Origin: Planctomycetota bacterium
Lineage (GTDB): Bacteria; Planctomycetota; Phycisphaerae; FEN-1346
Direction of reading: 5' to 3'
Assembly (NCBI GenBank): GCA_026387055.1
Contig: JAPLML010000133.1
Coordinates: 1-9,341, forward strand
Length of the DNA: 9,341 nt
The notes beneath the pieces were generated by a model. It was not told the origin of the DNA. It searched no databases and saw only the letters and a list, made by a program, of their open reading frames with translations. Positions 1 through 6,203 of the stretch are shown one piece after another (positions within the stretch are counted from its first letter, which is position 1; the number at the start of each line of letters is the position of its first letter). A program made the position numbers and the translations under genes.

Positions 1-1
1 G

Positions 2-874
2 GTGCGGGTGAGCCTGACGCGCGAGACCGACAGCCTGAAGGACAAGCTGAGCGGTCTTGTCACGGCCTACAACAACGTGGTCGACTTCGCCCACCAGAAG
101 ACCGCCTACGATCAGGCCACGAAGACCGGCGGCGTCTTGATGGGCGAGTACACGGTCACCAACGTTCTCTACCAGCTTCGGGCGCCGCTGATCGAAGGGG
201 TCGCCGGCTTTCTCGACGGCGCCGACGCCTACACGCTGGCCGCCCAGGTCGGCCTGAGCGTCGACCAGGACGGCAAACTCCAGCTCGATGAGACGGTCCT
301 CGACGAGGCGCTGGCGGAAAACTACCTCGGCGTCTTGTCCCTGCTGGGGGCGCGCCACACCGGCGCCTCCGACAGCGAGAACCTGCGGTTCTATGGCGCC
401 CGCGACTCAACGACGCCCGGCACGTACGACGTCAAGGCCACGTTCACCGACGGCACGCTGACGGAGGCGTGGATCAAGGCCGCCGGCGAGCCGGAGTCCG
501 CCTGGCGGGCCGCCACGGTCGACGGCAACCTCATCCTCGGCGCCAACGGCGAGGCCGAGCAGGGCCTCCAGGTCACGGGGTCCTACACGGGCTCCGGCAC
601 GGTGCAGGCCCAGGTTCGCGCCCGGCAGGGCGTCGGCGGCAGCCTCTACGACACCATCGACAAGGCCCTTGAGGACGCCATCGACCTGACGCAGGCGCGC
701 TACGCCGACGAGGCCAAACTCCTCGAAGACAACATCGAGCGCGAACAGGACCGCCTGGACCGGATGGAGCAGCAGTTGACCGCCCAGTTCGCCAGGCTCG
801 AACAAACCTTGACGATGCTCCAGGCCCAGCGAGAGGCCCTGACGCAGCAGATGCAGCAGACGTCTACTCAGTAG
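2..874 (+). CDS. fliD: Flagellar filament cap protein FliD, 3' part (5' end outside window)
   Basis: FliD (hook-associated protein 2) caps the growing flagellar filament outside the cell and assists flagellin polymerisation. The visible 290 residues match the C-terminal half of the family. Near the start is an LVTAYNNVVDF segment like the conserved 'fvtaYN' region, followed by a TAYDQATKTGGVLMGEYTV stretch (FliD 'L.gd.tv' type). The end is a coiled coil (about residues 230-285) with AQFARLEQTL, matching the usual 'qF.aLe..ms' motif. About residues 117-210 form a Gly/Thr-rich beta-type stretch (GTYDVKATF, then QGLQVTGSYTG) that looks like an inserted flagellin-hook-IN-like domain. Full FliD proteins usually exceed 400 residues. 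The GTG at base 2 is therefore probably internal, and the gene starts upstream of the window. fliS follows 16 nt after the stop, the usual fliD-fliS order. Confidence 0.93.
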   Translation: MRVSLTRETDSLKDKLSGLVTAYNNVVDFAHQKTAYDQATKTGGVLMGEYTVTNVLYQLRAPLIEGVAGFLDGADAYTLAAQVGLSVDQDGKLQLDETVLDEALAENYLGVLSLLGARHTGASDSENLRFYGARDSTTPGTYDVKATFTDGTLTEAWIKAAGEPESAWRAATVDGNLILGANGEAEQGLQVTGSYTGSGTVQAQVRARQGVGGSLYDTIDKALEDAIDLTQARYADEAKLLEDNIEREQDRLDRMEQQLTAQFARLEQTLTMLQAQREALTQQMQQTSTQ

Positions 875-890
875 AAGATGGGGGAGGGTA

Positions 891-1250
891 ATGGACGCTA
901 TCCGCACCTATCAGGCGAATGCGATCACCACCCAGTCGCGCGGGCGGCTGATCGTGCTCTTATATGAAGGGGCCATCAAGTTCCTCCGGCAGGCCCAGAA
1001 GGAGCTCGAGGCCGGCAACATGGCCGCCAAGGGTGAATATATCAATAAGGCTGTCGCGATCCTGCACGAGCTCGACGCCTGCCTGGACCTCGATGCCGGC
1101 GGCGAAATCGCCAGGAACCTCCGCAAGCTCTACCACTTCATGATCCAGCACCTGAACGACGCGAACATCCACCGCGACCCCCAGCGCATTCAGAGCGTCA
1201 TCAACTGCCTCACCGACCTCAACGAGGGCTGGAAAGTCGCTGTTGCCTGA
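891..1250 (+). CDS. fliS: Flagellin export chaperone FliS
   Basis: FliS binds the C-terminus of newly made flagellin in the cytoplasm, prevents premature polymerisation and presents it to the flagellar type III export apparatus. The 119-residue helical protein shows the family signature: a tyrosine near the N-terminus (Tyr7), then LIVLLYEGAIKFLRQA at about residues 20-35 (family 'LI.mLYdGai.fl..A'). Its C-terminal half reads IARNLRKLYHFMIQHLNDAN followed by I..VI..L..L..GW, the normal end of the family. It is slightly shorter than the common 125-135 residues. The start is supported by a GGGGAGGG Shine-Dalgarno stretch at 881-888. It lies 16 nt after fliD and is very probably co-transcribed with it. 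I see no strong promoter of its own. Confidence 0.95.
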   Translation: MDAIRTYQANAITTQSRGRLIVLLYEGAIKFLRQAQKELEAGNMAAKGEYINKAVAILHELDACLDLDAGGEIARNLRKLYHFMIQHLNDANIHRDPQRIQSVINCLTDLNEGWKVAVA

Positions 1251-1301
1251 CCGCCTCGCGCCGGATCGCCCCTTGGCGAGTGCGAGCTGTTCGAGCGGCT
1301 C

Positions 1302-1446
1302 TGCCGAGGTTTTGTGGCAAGCCCTGTTCGTCCAGGGTGGCACGGTCACGCGCCGTTGCGTGACCGTGCTTGCTCCCCCACATGACCATGCACGGCCACG
1401 CAACGGCGCGTAGCCGTGCCACCCTCGCCACAAACATGAGGTGCGC
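1302..1446. repeat. Nested-palindrome repeat element, copy 1
   Basis: This 145-bp sequence recurs inverted at 4428-4572 with 4 mismatches and no gaps. The core is a long inverted repeat: arm 1334-1369, 20-nt loop 1370-1389, arm 1390-1425, with 33 of 36 positions complementary. Each arm is itself a hairpin. In the left arm, 1340-1351 pairs perfectly with 1358-1369 around the loop GCCGTT. In the right arm, 1390-1401 pairs with 1408-1419 with one mismatch. Outside the core, TTTGTGGC (1311-1318) and GCCACAAA (1427-1434) form perfect 8-bp outer inverted repeats. No direct target-site duplication is evident and no transposase is encoded. It resembles a REP/BIME doublet or a small MITE; which of these cannot be decided here. 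Confidence 0.9.
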
Positions 1447-1544
1447 TCCGGTTCGGGCCCGCGTCGGAAGCAGCGGGCGACGCGCCTTTCGAGATCCCCC
1501 GCCGCTCCCGCGGCGATTGAGGGTGACAGGCCGCGGCTTTCCGT

Positions 1545-1572
1545 TTGACTTCCCCCTGTCCGACTACATAAT
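1545..1572 (+). promoter_or_regulatory. Sigma-70-like promoter upstream of the oxidoreductase
   Basis: TTGACT (1545-1550, 5 of 6 to consensus) and CATAAT (1567-1572, 5 of 6) are separated by 16 bp. Such a match stands out in GC-rich DNA. Transcription would begin near 1579, giving a leader of about 190 nt that includes the hairpin at 1691-1720 and the dyad at 1731-1744. This is motif-based only. Confidence 0.5.
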
Positions 1573-1690
1573 CCTGGCGGAGTACTTCAGGCTGGACCCG
1601 GGATACTTCTTCTAACTCCGTGGGTCGTTGTAGCGGCTTCACCTTGCTCATAAAAGTGCGTCACACTTGTTCGCGTGAGTGCAGGTGGGT

Positions 1691-1720
1691 AGCGCGGTGG
1701 GCAAGACTGCCCGCCGCGCT
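1691..1720 (+). promoter_or_regulatory. GC-rich hairpin in the leader of the oxidoreductase gene
   Basis: Arms 1691-1703 and 1708-1720 form a 13-bp stem with one G-T pair around the loop AGAC. No T-run follows, so it is not a classical intrinsic terminator. It lies 47 nt before the start codon. It could be an RNA-stability or attenuation structure, or a terminator of the U-tract-less kind. Confidence 0.5.
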
Positions 1721-1730
1721 TACCTTACCG

Positions 1731-1744
1731 ACAATTTCAATTGT
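1731..1744. promoter_or_regulatory. Operator-like 14-bp dyad
   Basis: ACAATT-TC-AATTGT is a perfect dyad with 6-bp half sites and a 2-bp centre. It sits 23 nt before the start codon in an AT-rich patch. The tight spacing favours binding of a dimeric protein over an RNA hairpin. No regulator is encoded nearby, so its role is inferred from symmetry alone. Confidence 0.35.
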
Positions 1745-1767
1745 GATGGACCAATAGGAGCCTCGCC

Positions 1768-3147
1768 ATGCCGAAGCGCCAACCGACGTCCGATGGCCGG
1801 AGCCGCGGCATCACGCGCCGCACGGTCCTTCGCGGCGCGGCGGCCGCCGCGTTCACCGTGGTCTCGAGGAACGTCCTGGGCGGTCCCGGCGCGACCCCGC
1901 CCAGCGGCAAGCTCAACCTCGCCTGCATCGGCGCGGGTGGCCGCGGGGCCGAGGACTTGAGCGAACTCAAGGACCAGCATATCGTCGCCCTGTGCGACGT
2001 GGACGGGCGCCGCGCGGCCGCCACCTTCCAGCGTTTCCCCGACGCCAAGAAGTACCGCGACTTCCGCGAGATGCTCGAGAAGGAGGGCGGGGGCATCGAC
2101 GCCGTGGTCGTCGCCACGCCCGATCACACCCACGCCGTGGCCGCCATGGCCGCCATCAGGAAGGGCAAGCACGTCTACTGCGAGAAGCCGCTCACCCGCA
2201 CGGTGTTCGAGGCCCGGGCGCTCGCCAAGGCGGCCCGCGAGGCCAAGGTCGCCACGCAGATGGGCAACCAGGGCATGGCGTTCGAGGGCAACCGCCTCAT
2301 CAATGAGTGGCTGGCCGACGGCGCCATTGGCGCCGTGCGCGAGGCCCACGTGTGGTCCGACCGGCCCACGCACCTCGGCAAGAAGGAGCTCTACTGGGCC
2401 CAGGGCATCGAGCGGCCGAAGGACGCGCCGCCTGTGCCCGACACGCTCGCCTGGGATCTCTGGCTCGGTCCCGCGCCCGAGCGGCCGTATCACCCGGCGT
2501 ACGTTCCGTTCGCGTGGCGCGGCTGGTGGGATTTCGGCTCCGGCGGACTTGGAGATATGGGCATCCACAACCTGGCGCCGGTGTTCTCGGCCCTGAAGCT
2601 GGGCCCGCCCGCCGGCGTGTGCGCCAGCTCCACGCCGGTCTTCGAGGAGACCCTGCCGGTGGCGTGCGTGGTGCACTACGAGTTCCCGGCCCTCGGCGAC
2701 AGGCCGGCGGTCAAGGTCCACTGGTACGACGGGGGCCTGCTGCCGCCGCGGCCGGAGGAACTCGAAGATGGCCGCGAGCTCAACCGCGAGGACGGCATCC
2801 TCCTGGTCGGCGACAAGGGCAAGATGCTGGTCGACGGATGGGGCGGCGAGAGCCCGCGCCTCATCCCCGAGTCGGCGATGAAGGCGTACAAGCGGCCGCC
2901 CAAGACGCTGCCGCGCTCCGTCGGACACCACCGCGAGTGGATCGAGACCTGCAAGGGCGGTCCCCCGCCGCGCTCCAACTTCGCCGACTTCGCCGGCCCC
3001 CTGACCGAGGCCGTCCTCCTCGGCACCGTCTCCGTCCGCCTCGGCGGCCGGAAGCTCCTCTGGGACAGCGCCGCCCTGAAGGTGACGAACCTCCCCGAGG
3101 CCAACCCGCTCCTGCACTACACGTATCGGCCGGGCTGGACGTTGTGA
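1768..3147 (+). CDS. Tat-exported Gfo/Idh/MocA family oxidoreductase
   Basis: This 459-residue protein is a predicted NAD(P)-dependent dehydrogenase of the Gfo/Idh/MocA family, whose members oxidise or reduce sugars and related polyols. Residues 17-23 (RRTVLRG) plus the following hydrophobic stretch form a Tat signal, so it is probably exported folded with its cofactor. The Rossmann domain begins at LNLACIGAGGRG (GxGxxG, Gly55-Gly60), with an acidic CDVDG strand end further on. EKP (139-141) carries the family's catalytic lysine. GGLGDMGIHN holds the usual Asp263 and His267 pair. The C-terminal half contains the WDLWLGP and W-rich segments typical of the secreted planctomycete-type subfamily. 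The start is supported by AGGAG at 1756-1760. The substrate cannot be read from the sequence. It is single-gene, with a putative promoter upstream and a convergent neighbour downstream. Confidence 0.92.
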   Translation: MPKRQPTSDGRSRGITRRTVLRGAAAAAFTVVSRNVLGGPGATPPSGKLNLACIGAGGRGAEDLSELKDQHIVALCDVDGRRAAATFQRFPDAKKYRDFREMLEKEGGGIDAVVVATPDHTHAVAAMAAIRKGKHVYCEKPLTRTVFEARALAKAAREAKVATQMGNQGMAFEGNRLINEWLADGAIGAVREAHVWSDRPTHLGKKELYWAQGIERPKDAPPVPDTLAWDLWLGPAPERPYHPAYVPFAWRGWWDFGSGGLGDMGIHNLAPVFSALKLGPPAGVCASSTPVFEETLPVACVVHYEFPALGDRPAVKVHWYDGGLLPPRPEELEDGRELNREDGILLVGDKGKMLVDGWGGESPRLIPESAMKAYKRPPKTLPRSVGHHREWIETCKGGPPPRSNFADFAGPLTEAVLLGTVSVRLGGRKLLWDSAALKVTNLPEANPLLHYTYRPGWTL

Positions 3148-3161
3148 CCTTCCTGTCGAGC

Positions 3162-3192
3162 CTCACCCCGCGCCGCGGGACCGCCGCGTGAG
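3162..3192 (+). terminator. Possible hairpin terminator after the oxidoreductase gene
   Basis: CCCGC (3167-3171) and GCGGG (3175-3179) form a short stem with a 3-nt loop, enclosed by CTCAC (3162-3166) and GTGAG (3188-3192). It begins 14 nt after the stop codon, between convergent genes, where a terminator is expected. There is no T-run and the stem is short, so support is weak. Confidence 0.25.
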
Positions 3193-3254
3193 AGCCGGAT
3201 TCGGGCCAGACCAGCGCCCCTCCGCCGACTTCCTGCCGTTCACCCGTGAACAAA

Positions 3255-3527
3255 TCAGTCGCCTGTGTCAACAGCCACGAATGCCTGTATTGCTTTGGGC
3301 AATTGGCGCAAGTCTGCCTTGGCCAAGAGCGTCTTATCTTTCTTCGTCATCAGCGGCATCACAGTGTCCCGCATGTACTGCATGCACTGCGGGAAATCCA
3401 AGTTGGGCATTCCTGCCAAATGAGCAAGCCAGTCCTCCCGGAAGCCAACCGATTCGTCCCCCCCAACAAGCAGATACAGAACCCCGTTCACCCTCTTAAA
3501 CTGAATGTCCTTCTTTGCAGTTGCCAT
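3255..3527 (-). CDS. Orphan small protein (90 aa)
   Basis: I do not recognise this family. The chosen start gives a 90-residue soluble-looking protein beginning MATAKKDIQFKRVNGVLYLL. It has an N-terminal basic patch, a short hydrophobic strand (VLYLLVGG), an aromatic/Cys-containing middle (FPQCMQYM) and a lysine-rich stretch (MTKKDKTLLAK). The frame is open 10 codons further upstream. The ATG at 3525-3527 is preferred because GGAGG (complement of 3532-3536) lies 4 nt before it. The gene is 72 nt downstream of the membrane-protein gene on the same strand and is probably co-transcribed with it. GC of this stretch is about 53 %, clearly below the neighbouring genes, consistent with recent acquisition. 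No signal peptide or membrane helix is seen. Confidence 0.65.
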   Translation of the reverse strand: MATAKKDIQFKRVNGVLYLLVGGDESVGFREDWLAHLAGMPNLDFPQCMQYMRDTVMPLMTKKDKTLLAKADLRQLPKAIQAFVAVDTGD

Positions 3528-3599
3528 ATCGCCTCCATAGGACATCTGCAAGGGCACGCCCGGCCGCCCCCGAAAATGAAATTGGGTCCATTGGGCACA

Positions 3600-4250
3600 C
3601 TAACCGGACTTGCTGAGTGTGTGGGAAGCATCCCCAGACTCAAGGGGCTCAGCAGGAGTCTTGAGGAATCTGTAGTATGCCTCCAAGTCCCATTTCGTCA
3701 TCTGGTAATCGCCCCAAAGGCCCATTGGGAAGAATGCCACCAGAACGACCCAAAACCACAGACTGACGTGCGCAAGGGAGAAGCTCTCGGGGAAGGCCGT
3801 GGCCATGAAGACCGCATTCAAGAGCGTAGCCCAGAAGCAGCAGTAGAAGAAGTGACAGCCGGCATTCCCTTCGTCGAGAACGGACTGGGTCGATTTCTCA
3901 GGCGTGTTTTCGCAATGACTTCGGCGGCGCCACTGGGCGAACGCCAGATCGTGCGCGGTTGGCCTGGGGGATCGCGCAGATTTCTTGGTGACTAACCGCA
4001 CCATGCACCGCCGAATGCATTCATAGAAGACCAAACGATGGGCAAAATGCACCACGAAGCCGAGTGCGACAAGGTATGCGAGAACGCACCAGGCGGTGAG
4101 CCCGGGCGTGGTGGATCCGGCCTCCTCTAGGGCTTTCTTGAGTATGTCATGGTTGCGATCGAACAACCATACTAAGATCACGCCAACTATTGGCGGAGCC
4201 GGAAAGCGTAGAATCACAATCAACTCACGAGCAAGCTTTGAAAGGTCCAT
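3600..4250 (-). CDS. Unknown integral membrane protein, about four helices (216 aa)
   Basis: This is a 216-residue protein of unrecognised family. Hydrophobic segments near residues 17-30 (PPIVGVILVWLF), 50-75 (LTAWCVLAYLVALGFVV), 133-155 (FFYCCFWATLLNAVFM) and 162-180 (LWFWVVLVAFFPMGLW) suggest four membrane helices. A polar, basic loop at about 85-125 is rich in Arg, Lys, His and Ser. The C-terminal tail of about 35 residues is hydrophilic. The start ATG at 4248-4250 follows a GGGGG stretch 7 nt upstream on the minus strand. It would be the first gene of a two-gene unit with the 90-residue protein. The hydrophobic pattern makes this strand much more credible than the overlapping plus-strand open frame. 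GC is near 52 %, unlike the flanking genes. Confidence 0.75.
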   Translation of the reverse strand: MDLSKLARELIVILRFPAPPIVGVILVWLFDRNHDILKKALEEAGSTTPGLTAWCVLAYLVALGFVVHFAHRLVFYECIRRCMVRLVTKKSARSPRPTAHDLAFAQWRRRSHCENTPEKSTQSVLDEGNAGCHFFYCCFWATLLNAVFMATAFPESFSLAHVSLWFWVVLVAFFPMGLWGDYQMTKWDLEAYYRFLKTPAEPLESGDASHTLSKSG

Positions 4251-4427
4251 GAATTTTCCCCCTACTCAGTGAAAGCAATTTCCATTCCCCCTTCCTGGCC
4301 GCCCAATGCGCCGGCTCAACCGGATACGATGCGAACCCGGCGCGAGCACGCTGAGGCGGGCCATGTCTGAAGGCTCCCGCCGGGGCGAAGGCAGGTCAAG
4401 AGAAATCAAGATGGGTTCCTACGGCTG

Positions 4428-4572
4428 GCGCACCTCATGTTTGTGGCGAGGGTGGCACGGCCACGCGCCGTTGCGTGGCCGTGCATGGTCATGTGGGGGA
4501 GCAAGCACGGTCACGCAAAGGCGCGTGGCCGTGCCACCCTGGACGAACAGGGCTTGCCACAAAATCTCGGCA
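4428..4572. repeat. Nested-palindrome repeat element, copy 2 (inverted relative to copy 1)
   Basis: This is the reverse complement of 1302-1446 with 4 mismatches and no indels. The core arms 4449-4484 and 4505-4540 pair over 34 of 36 positions around a 20-nt loop (4485-4504). Each arm folds alone: 4455-4466 with 4473-4484 is a perfect 12-bp stem, and 4505-4516 with 4523-4534 is a 12-bp stem with one wobble-type position. The outer 8-bp inverted repeats are TTTGTGGC (4440-4447) and GCCACAAA (4556-4563). The match to copy 1 stops sharply at 4428 and 4572. Confidence 0.9.
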
Positions 4573-4603
4573 CACCCCCGCAGCGGGCTCGGCCGATAAA
4601 TGC

Positions 4604-4632
4604 TTGGCAATCCGGCGCACGCGAGGTATGCT
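4604..4632 (+). promoter_or_regulatory. Sigma-70-like promoter for the FucI-fold gene
   Basis: TTGGCA (4604-4609, 5 of 6 to the -35 consensus) and TATGCT (4627-4632, 4 of 6 to the -10) are spaced by the ideal 17 bp. Initiation near 4639 would give a leader of about 95 nt. The promoter starts 31 bp past the repeat element. Confidence 0.5.
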
Positions 4633-4733
4633 CCGAGCAGTCGAGAACCATCTTGATGCATCAGGCGGGCCGTGCTTCGCGAACCTGGCGGGGGACGTTG
4701 CCGCCATAACCCCAGAAATGGAAGGAGACTGCC

Positions 4734-6164
4734 ATGATGTGGAAGCCTACCCGAAGGGAGTTTCTGCAAGCGGCCGCGGCCGGCGGCGCGATGTGTTTCC
4801 TGGCCCCCGGCTGCGGGATGCAGGCGGTGCCGGCCAGGCGGGCCGACATCCTCAGCCCCGGCTGCCGCAAGTCCAAGGTCCAGGTGGCGAAGCTCTACCT
4901 GGGCAGGCCCGGCGCCCACTGGCCCACGCCCACGCTCGACCTCAAGACCGAGATGGCGGCGTACGAGGCCGAGTTCGCCCGCCTGCACAAGGACGTGGCC
5001 GACGTGGAATGGGTGGTCAACGAGCTCGTGACCACGCAGGAGCAGGTTGCCGCACTCAAGGACAAATTGGCAAACGTGGATGGCATCCTGGCCATCCACC
5101 TGTCGATGGGCGTCGTGCCGATGCTGCGCGACGTCCTGGCCGTCGGGCGGCCCACCATGCTCTACGCGGCGCCTTACTCGGGGCACGAGTGGACGAGTTT
5201 CGGCGCCCTCCGGAAGCAGAAGGAAGGGGCGCTCCTGGAGTGCCTGCTCACGAGCGACCCTGACCAGTTGGCCGTGGCCATCCGCCCCTTCCGCGCGATC
5301 CACCACGCGAGGGAGGCGAAGATCCTGGACGTGACCACGCGGAACTTCGACGCCTACGCCGCCTCCATGAAGCAGAAGTTCGGCACCGAGATCGCGAAGA
5401 TCGACCGCCAGCGCGTGCTGGACCTCTACAAGGCCGTGCCCGACGCCGCCGCTGCCGCCGAAGCCGATCGCTGGATCAGGGGGGCCGAGAAGGTCATCGA
5501 GCCCGCCACAGACGAGATCGTGAAGTCCTGCAAGCTGGCCCTCGCGTTCGAGAAGCTCCTGGACGAGGAGAACGCCACGCTCATCACGGTCGACTGCTAC
5601 GGCAGCATGTGGCGGCAGCTTCCCGCGTACCCGTGCATCGGCCACGCCCGCCTGAACGGCATGGGCCTGGGCGGCATGTGCGAGTCGGACCTGCCGTCGT
5701 CGATGACGCAGATCATCCTCCAGGGCCTGAGCGGCAAGCCGGGCTTCGTGACCGACCCGACGATGGACGTCTCGGCCCAGAGCATCGTCCTGGCGCACTG
5801 CATGGGCACGCCGCGGATGGACGGGCCGGATAATCCCCCCGCGCCGTACCGGCTGCGGACCATCATGGAGCGCCAGGAGGGGGCCGTGTGCCAGGTCCGG
5901 ATGCGCATCGGCCAGAAGGTGACGCAGGCGGAGCTGATCGGCTCGGACCTCATCATCTTCTTCACGGGCTCTATTCTCGACACGCCGGACCTGCCGCGCG
6001 GCTGCCGCACCAAGATCAAGGTCAAGGTCGACGGCGACGCCGAGAAGCTCTGGCAGAACTGGTCTCACGGCCTCCACCGCGTGACCTGCTACGGCGACCT
6101 CAAGGAAGACCTGGCCCGCTTCTGCCGGTTCAAGGGCATCCAGTTGACCAACGAGGCGACGTAG
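4734..6164 (+). CDS. Tat-signal protein of the L-fucose/L-arabinose isomerase fold
   Basis: This 476-residue protein has an N-terminal Tat signal (TRREFLQAAAAGGAMCFLAPG, about residues 6-26). The signal ends in LAPGC, so Cys27 may be lipidated and the protein anchored, although the lipobox is not canonical. The mature part resembles the FucI-like superfamily (aldose-ketose isomerases and many uncharacterised relatives). In that fold the C-terminal domain binds a metal with Glu, Asp and His. Plausible counterparts are Glu317 in MCESDLPSSMTQ, Asp341 or Asp345 in VTDPTMDV and His355 in LAHCMGTPRM. Isomerases are normally cytoplasmic, so export is notable; the true reaction is unknown. The start is supported by GAAGGAG at 4721-4727. 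An adjacent second ATG (4737) is an alternative. A promoter candidate lies 100 nt upstream. Two further plus-strand genes follow. Confidence 0.8.
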   Translation: MMWKPTRREFLQAAAAGGAMCFLAPGCGMQAVPARRADILSPGCRKSKVQVAKLYLGRPGAHWPTPTLDLKTEMAAYEAEFARLHKDVADVEWVVNELVTTQEQVAALKDKLANVDGILAIHLSMGVVPMLRDVLAVGRPTMLYAAPYSGHEWTSFGALRKQKEGALLECLLTSDPDQLAVAIRPFRAIHHAREAKILDVTTRNFDAYAASMKQKFGTEIAKIDRQRVLDLYKAVPDAAAAAEADRWIRGAEKVIEPATDEIVKSCKLALAFEKLLDEENATLITVDCYGSMWRQLPAYPCIGHARLNGMGLGGMCESDLPSSMTQIILQGLSGKPGFVTDPTMDVSAQSIVLAHCMGTPRMDGPDNPPAPYRLRTIMERQEGAVCQVRMRIGQKVTQAELIGSDLIIFFTGSILDTPDLPRGCRTKIKVKVDGDAEKLWQNWSHGLHRVTCYGDLKEDLARFCRFKGIQLTNEAT

Positions 6165-6203
6165 GGCGCGGGCGCGGCGCCGGTACGGCGATTGCCGTTC
6201 GAG

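Larger units (their letters stand above)
1251..1767. other. Non-coding stretch between fliS and the oxidoreductase gene
   Basis: These 517 bases hold no convincing gene. In order they contain: a weak 5-bp hairpin after fliS (TCGCC/GGCGA, 1266-1279, no T-run); the nested-palindrome element at 1302-1446; a sigma-70-like promoter at 1545-1572; a 13-bp hairpin at 1691-1720; and a 14-bp dyad at 1731-1744. An open frame ending at the TAA of 1613-1615 has GC-rich third positions over its last 25 codons, so it could be a gene remnant. Its 5' half runs through the palindromic element and it has no recognisable domain. Confidence 0.7.
4251..4733. other. Non-coding stretch with repeat copy 2 and a promoter
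   Basis: These 483 bases separate the divergently transcribed membrane-protein gene and FucI-fold gene. They hold the second nested-palindrome element (4428-4572) and, 31 bp beyond it, a sigma-70-like promoter (4604-4632). I see nothing definable in 4289-4427. Open frames through the element come from its stop-poor palindromic sequence and are not credible genes. Confidence 0.7.

Noticed and set aside
1449..1520. CRISPR array, tRNA or rRNA anywhere in the non-coding stretches
   Set aside because: No regularly spaced direct repeats and no cloverleaf or rRNA-like sequence were seen on either strand. All repetition found is palindromic.
1370..1615. Possible 81-residue plus-strand gene
   Set aside because: Its 5' half is repeat-element sequence, and there is no convincing ribosome binding site or known domain. 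The last 25 codons have coding-like third positions, so a degraded gene tail remains possible.
1720..3117. 465-codon open frame on the minus strand opposite the oxidoreductase
   Set aside because: It is a GC-rich antisense shadow with no recognisable domain. The plus strand encodes a clear Gfo/Idh/MocA protein with its own ribosome binding site.
3246..3995. 249-codon plus-strand open frame across the low-GC patch
   Set aside because: It has no domain or hydrophobic pattern. The minus strand has two frames with ribosome binding sites, one with four clear membrane helices.
4275..4288. Sigma-54-like -24/-12 element upstream of the membrane-protein gene (minus strand)
   Set aside because: The GG and GC dinucleotides are 10 nt apart and TTGC is present, but the rest of the consensus is absent and no activator site is visible.
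1447..4427. Composite transposon between the inverted repeat copies
   Set aside because: No transposase or target-site duplication is visible, and the enclosed oxidoreductase has ordinary host-like composition. The pair is better described as two insertions of a small element.
4419..6077. 552-codon open frame on the minus strand opposite the FucI-fold gene
   Set aside because: Its sequence is Arg/His/Gly/Leu-rich low-complexity antisense translation, and it runs into the repeat element.
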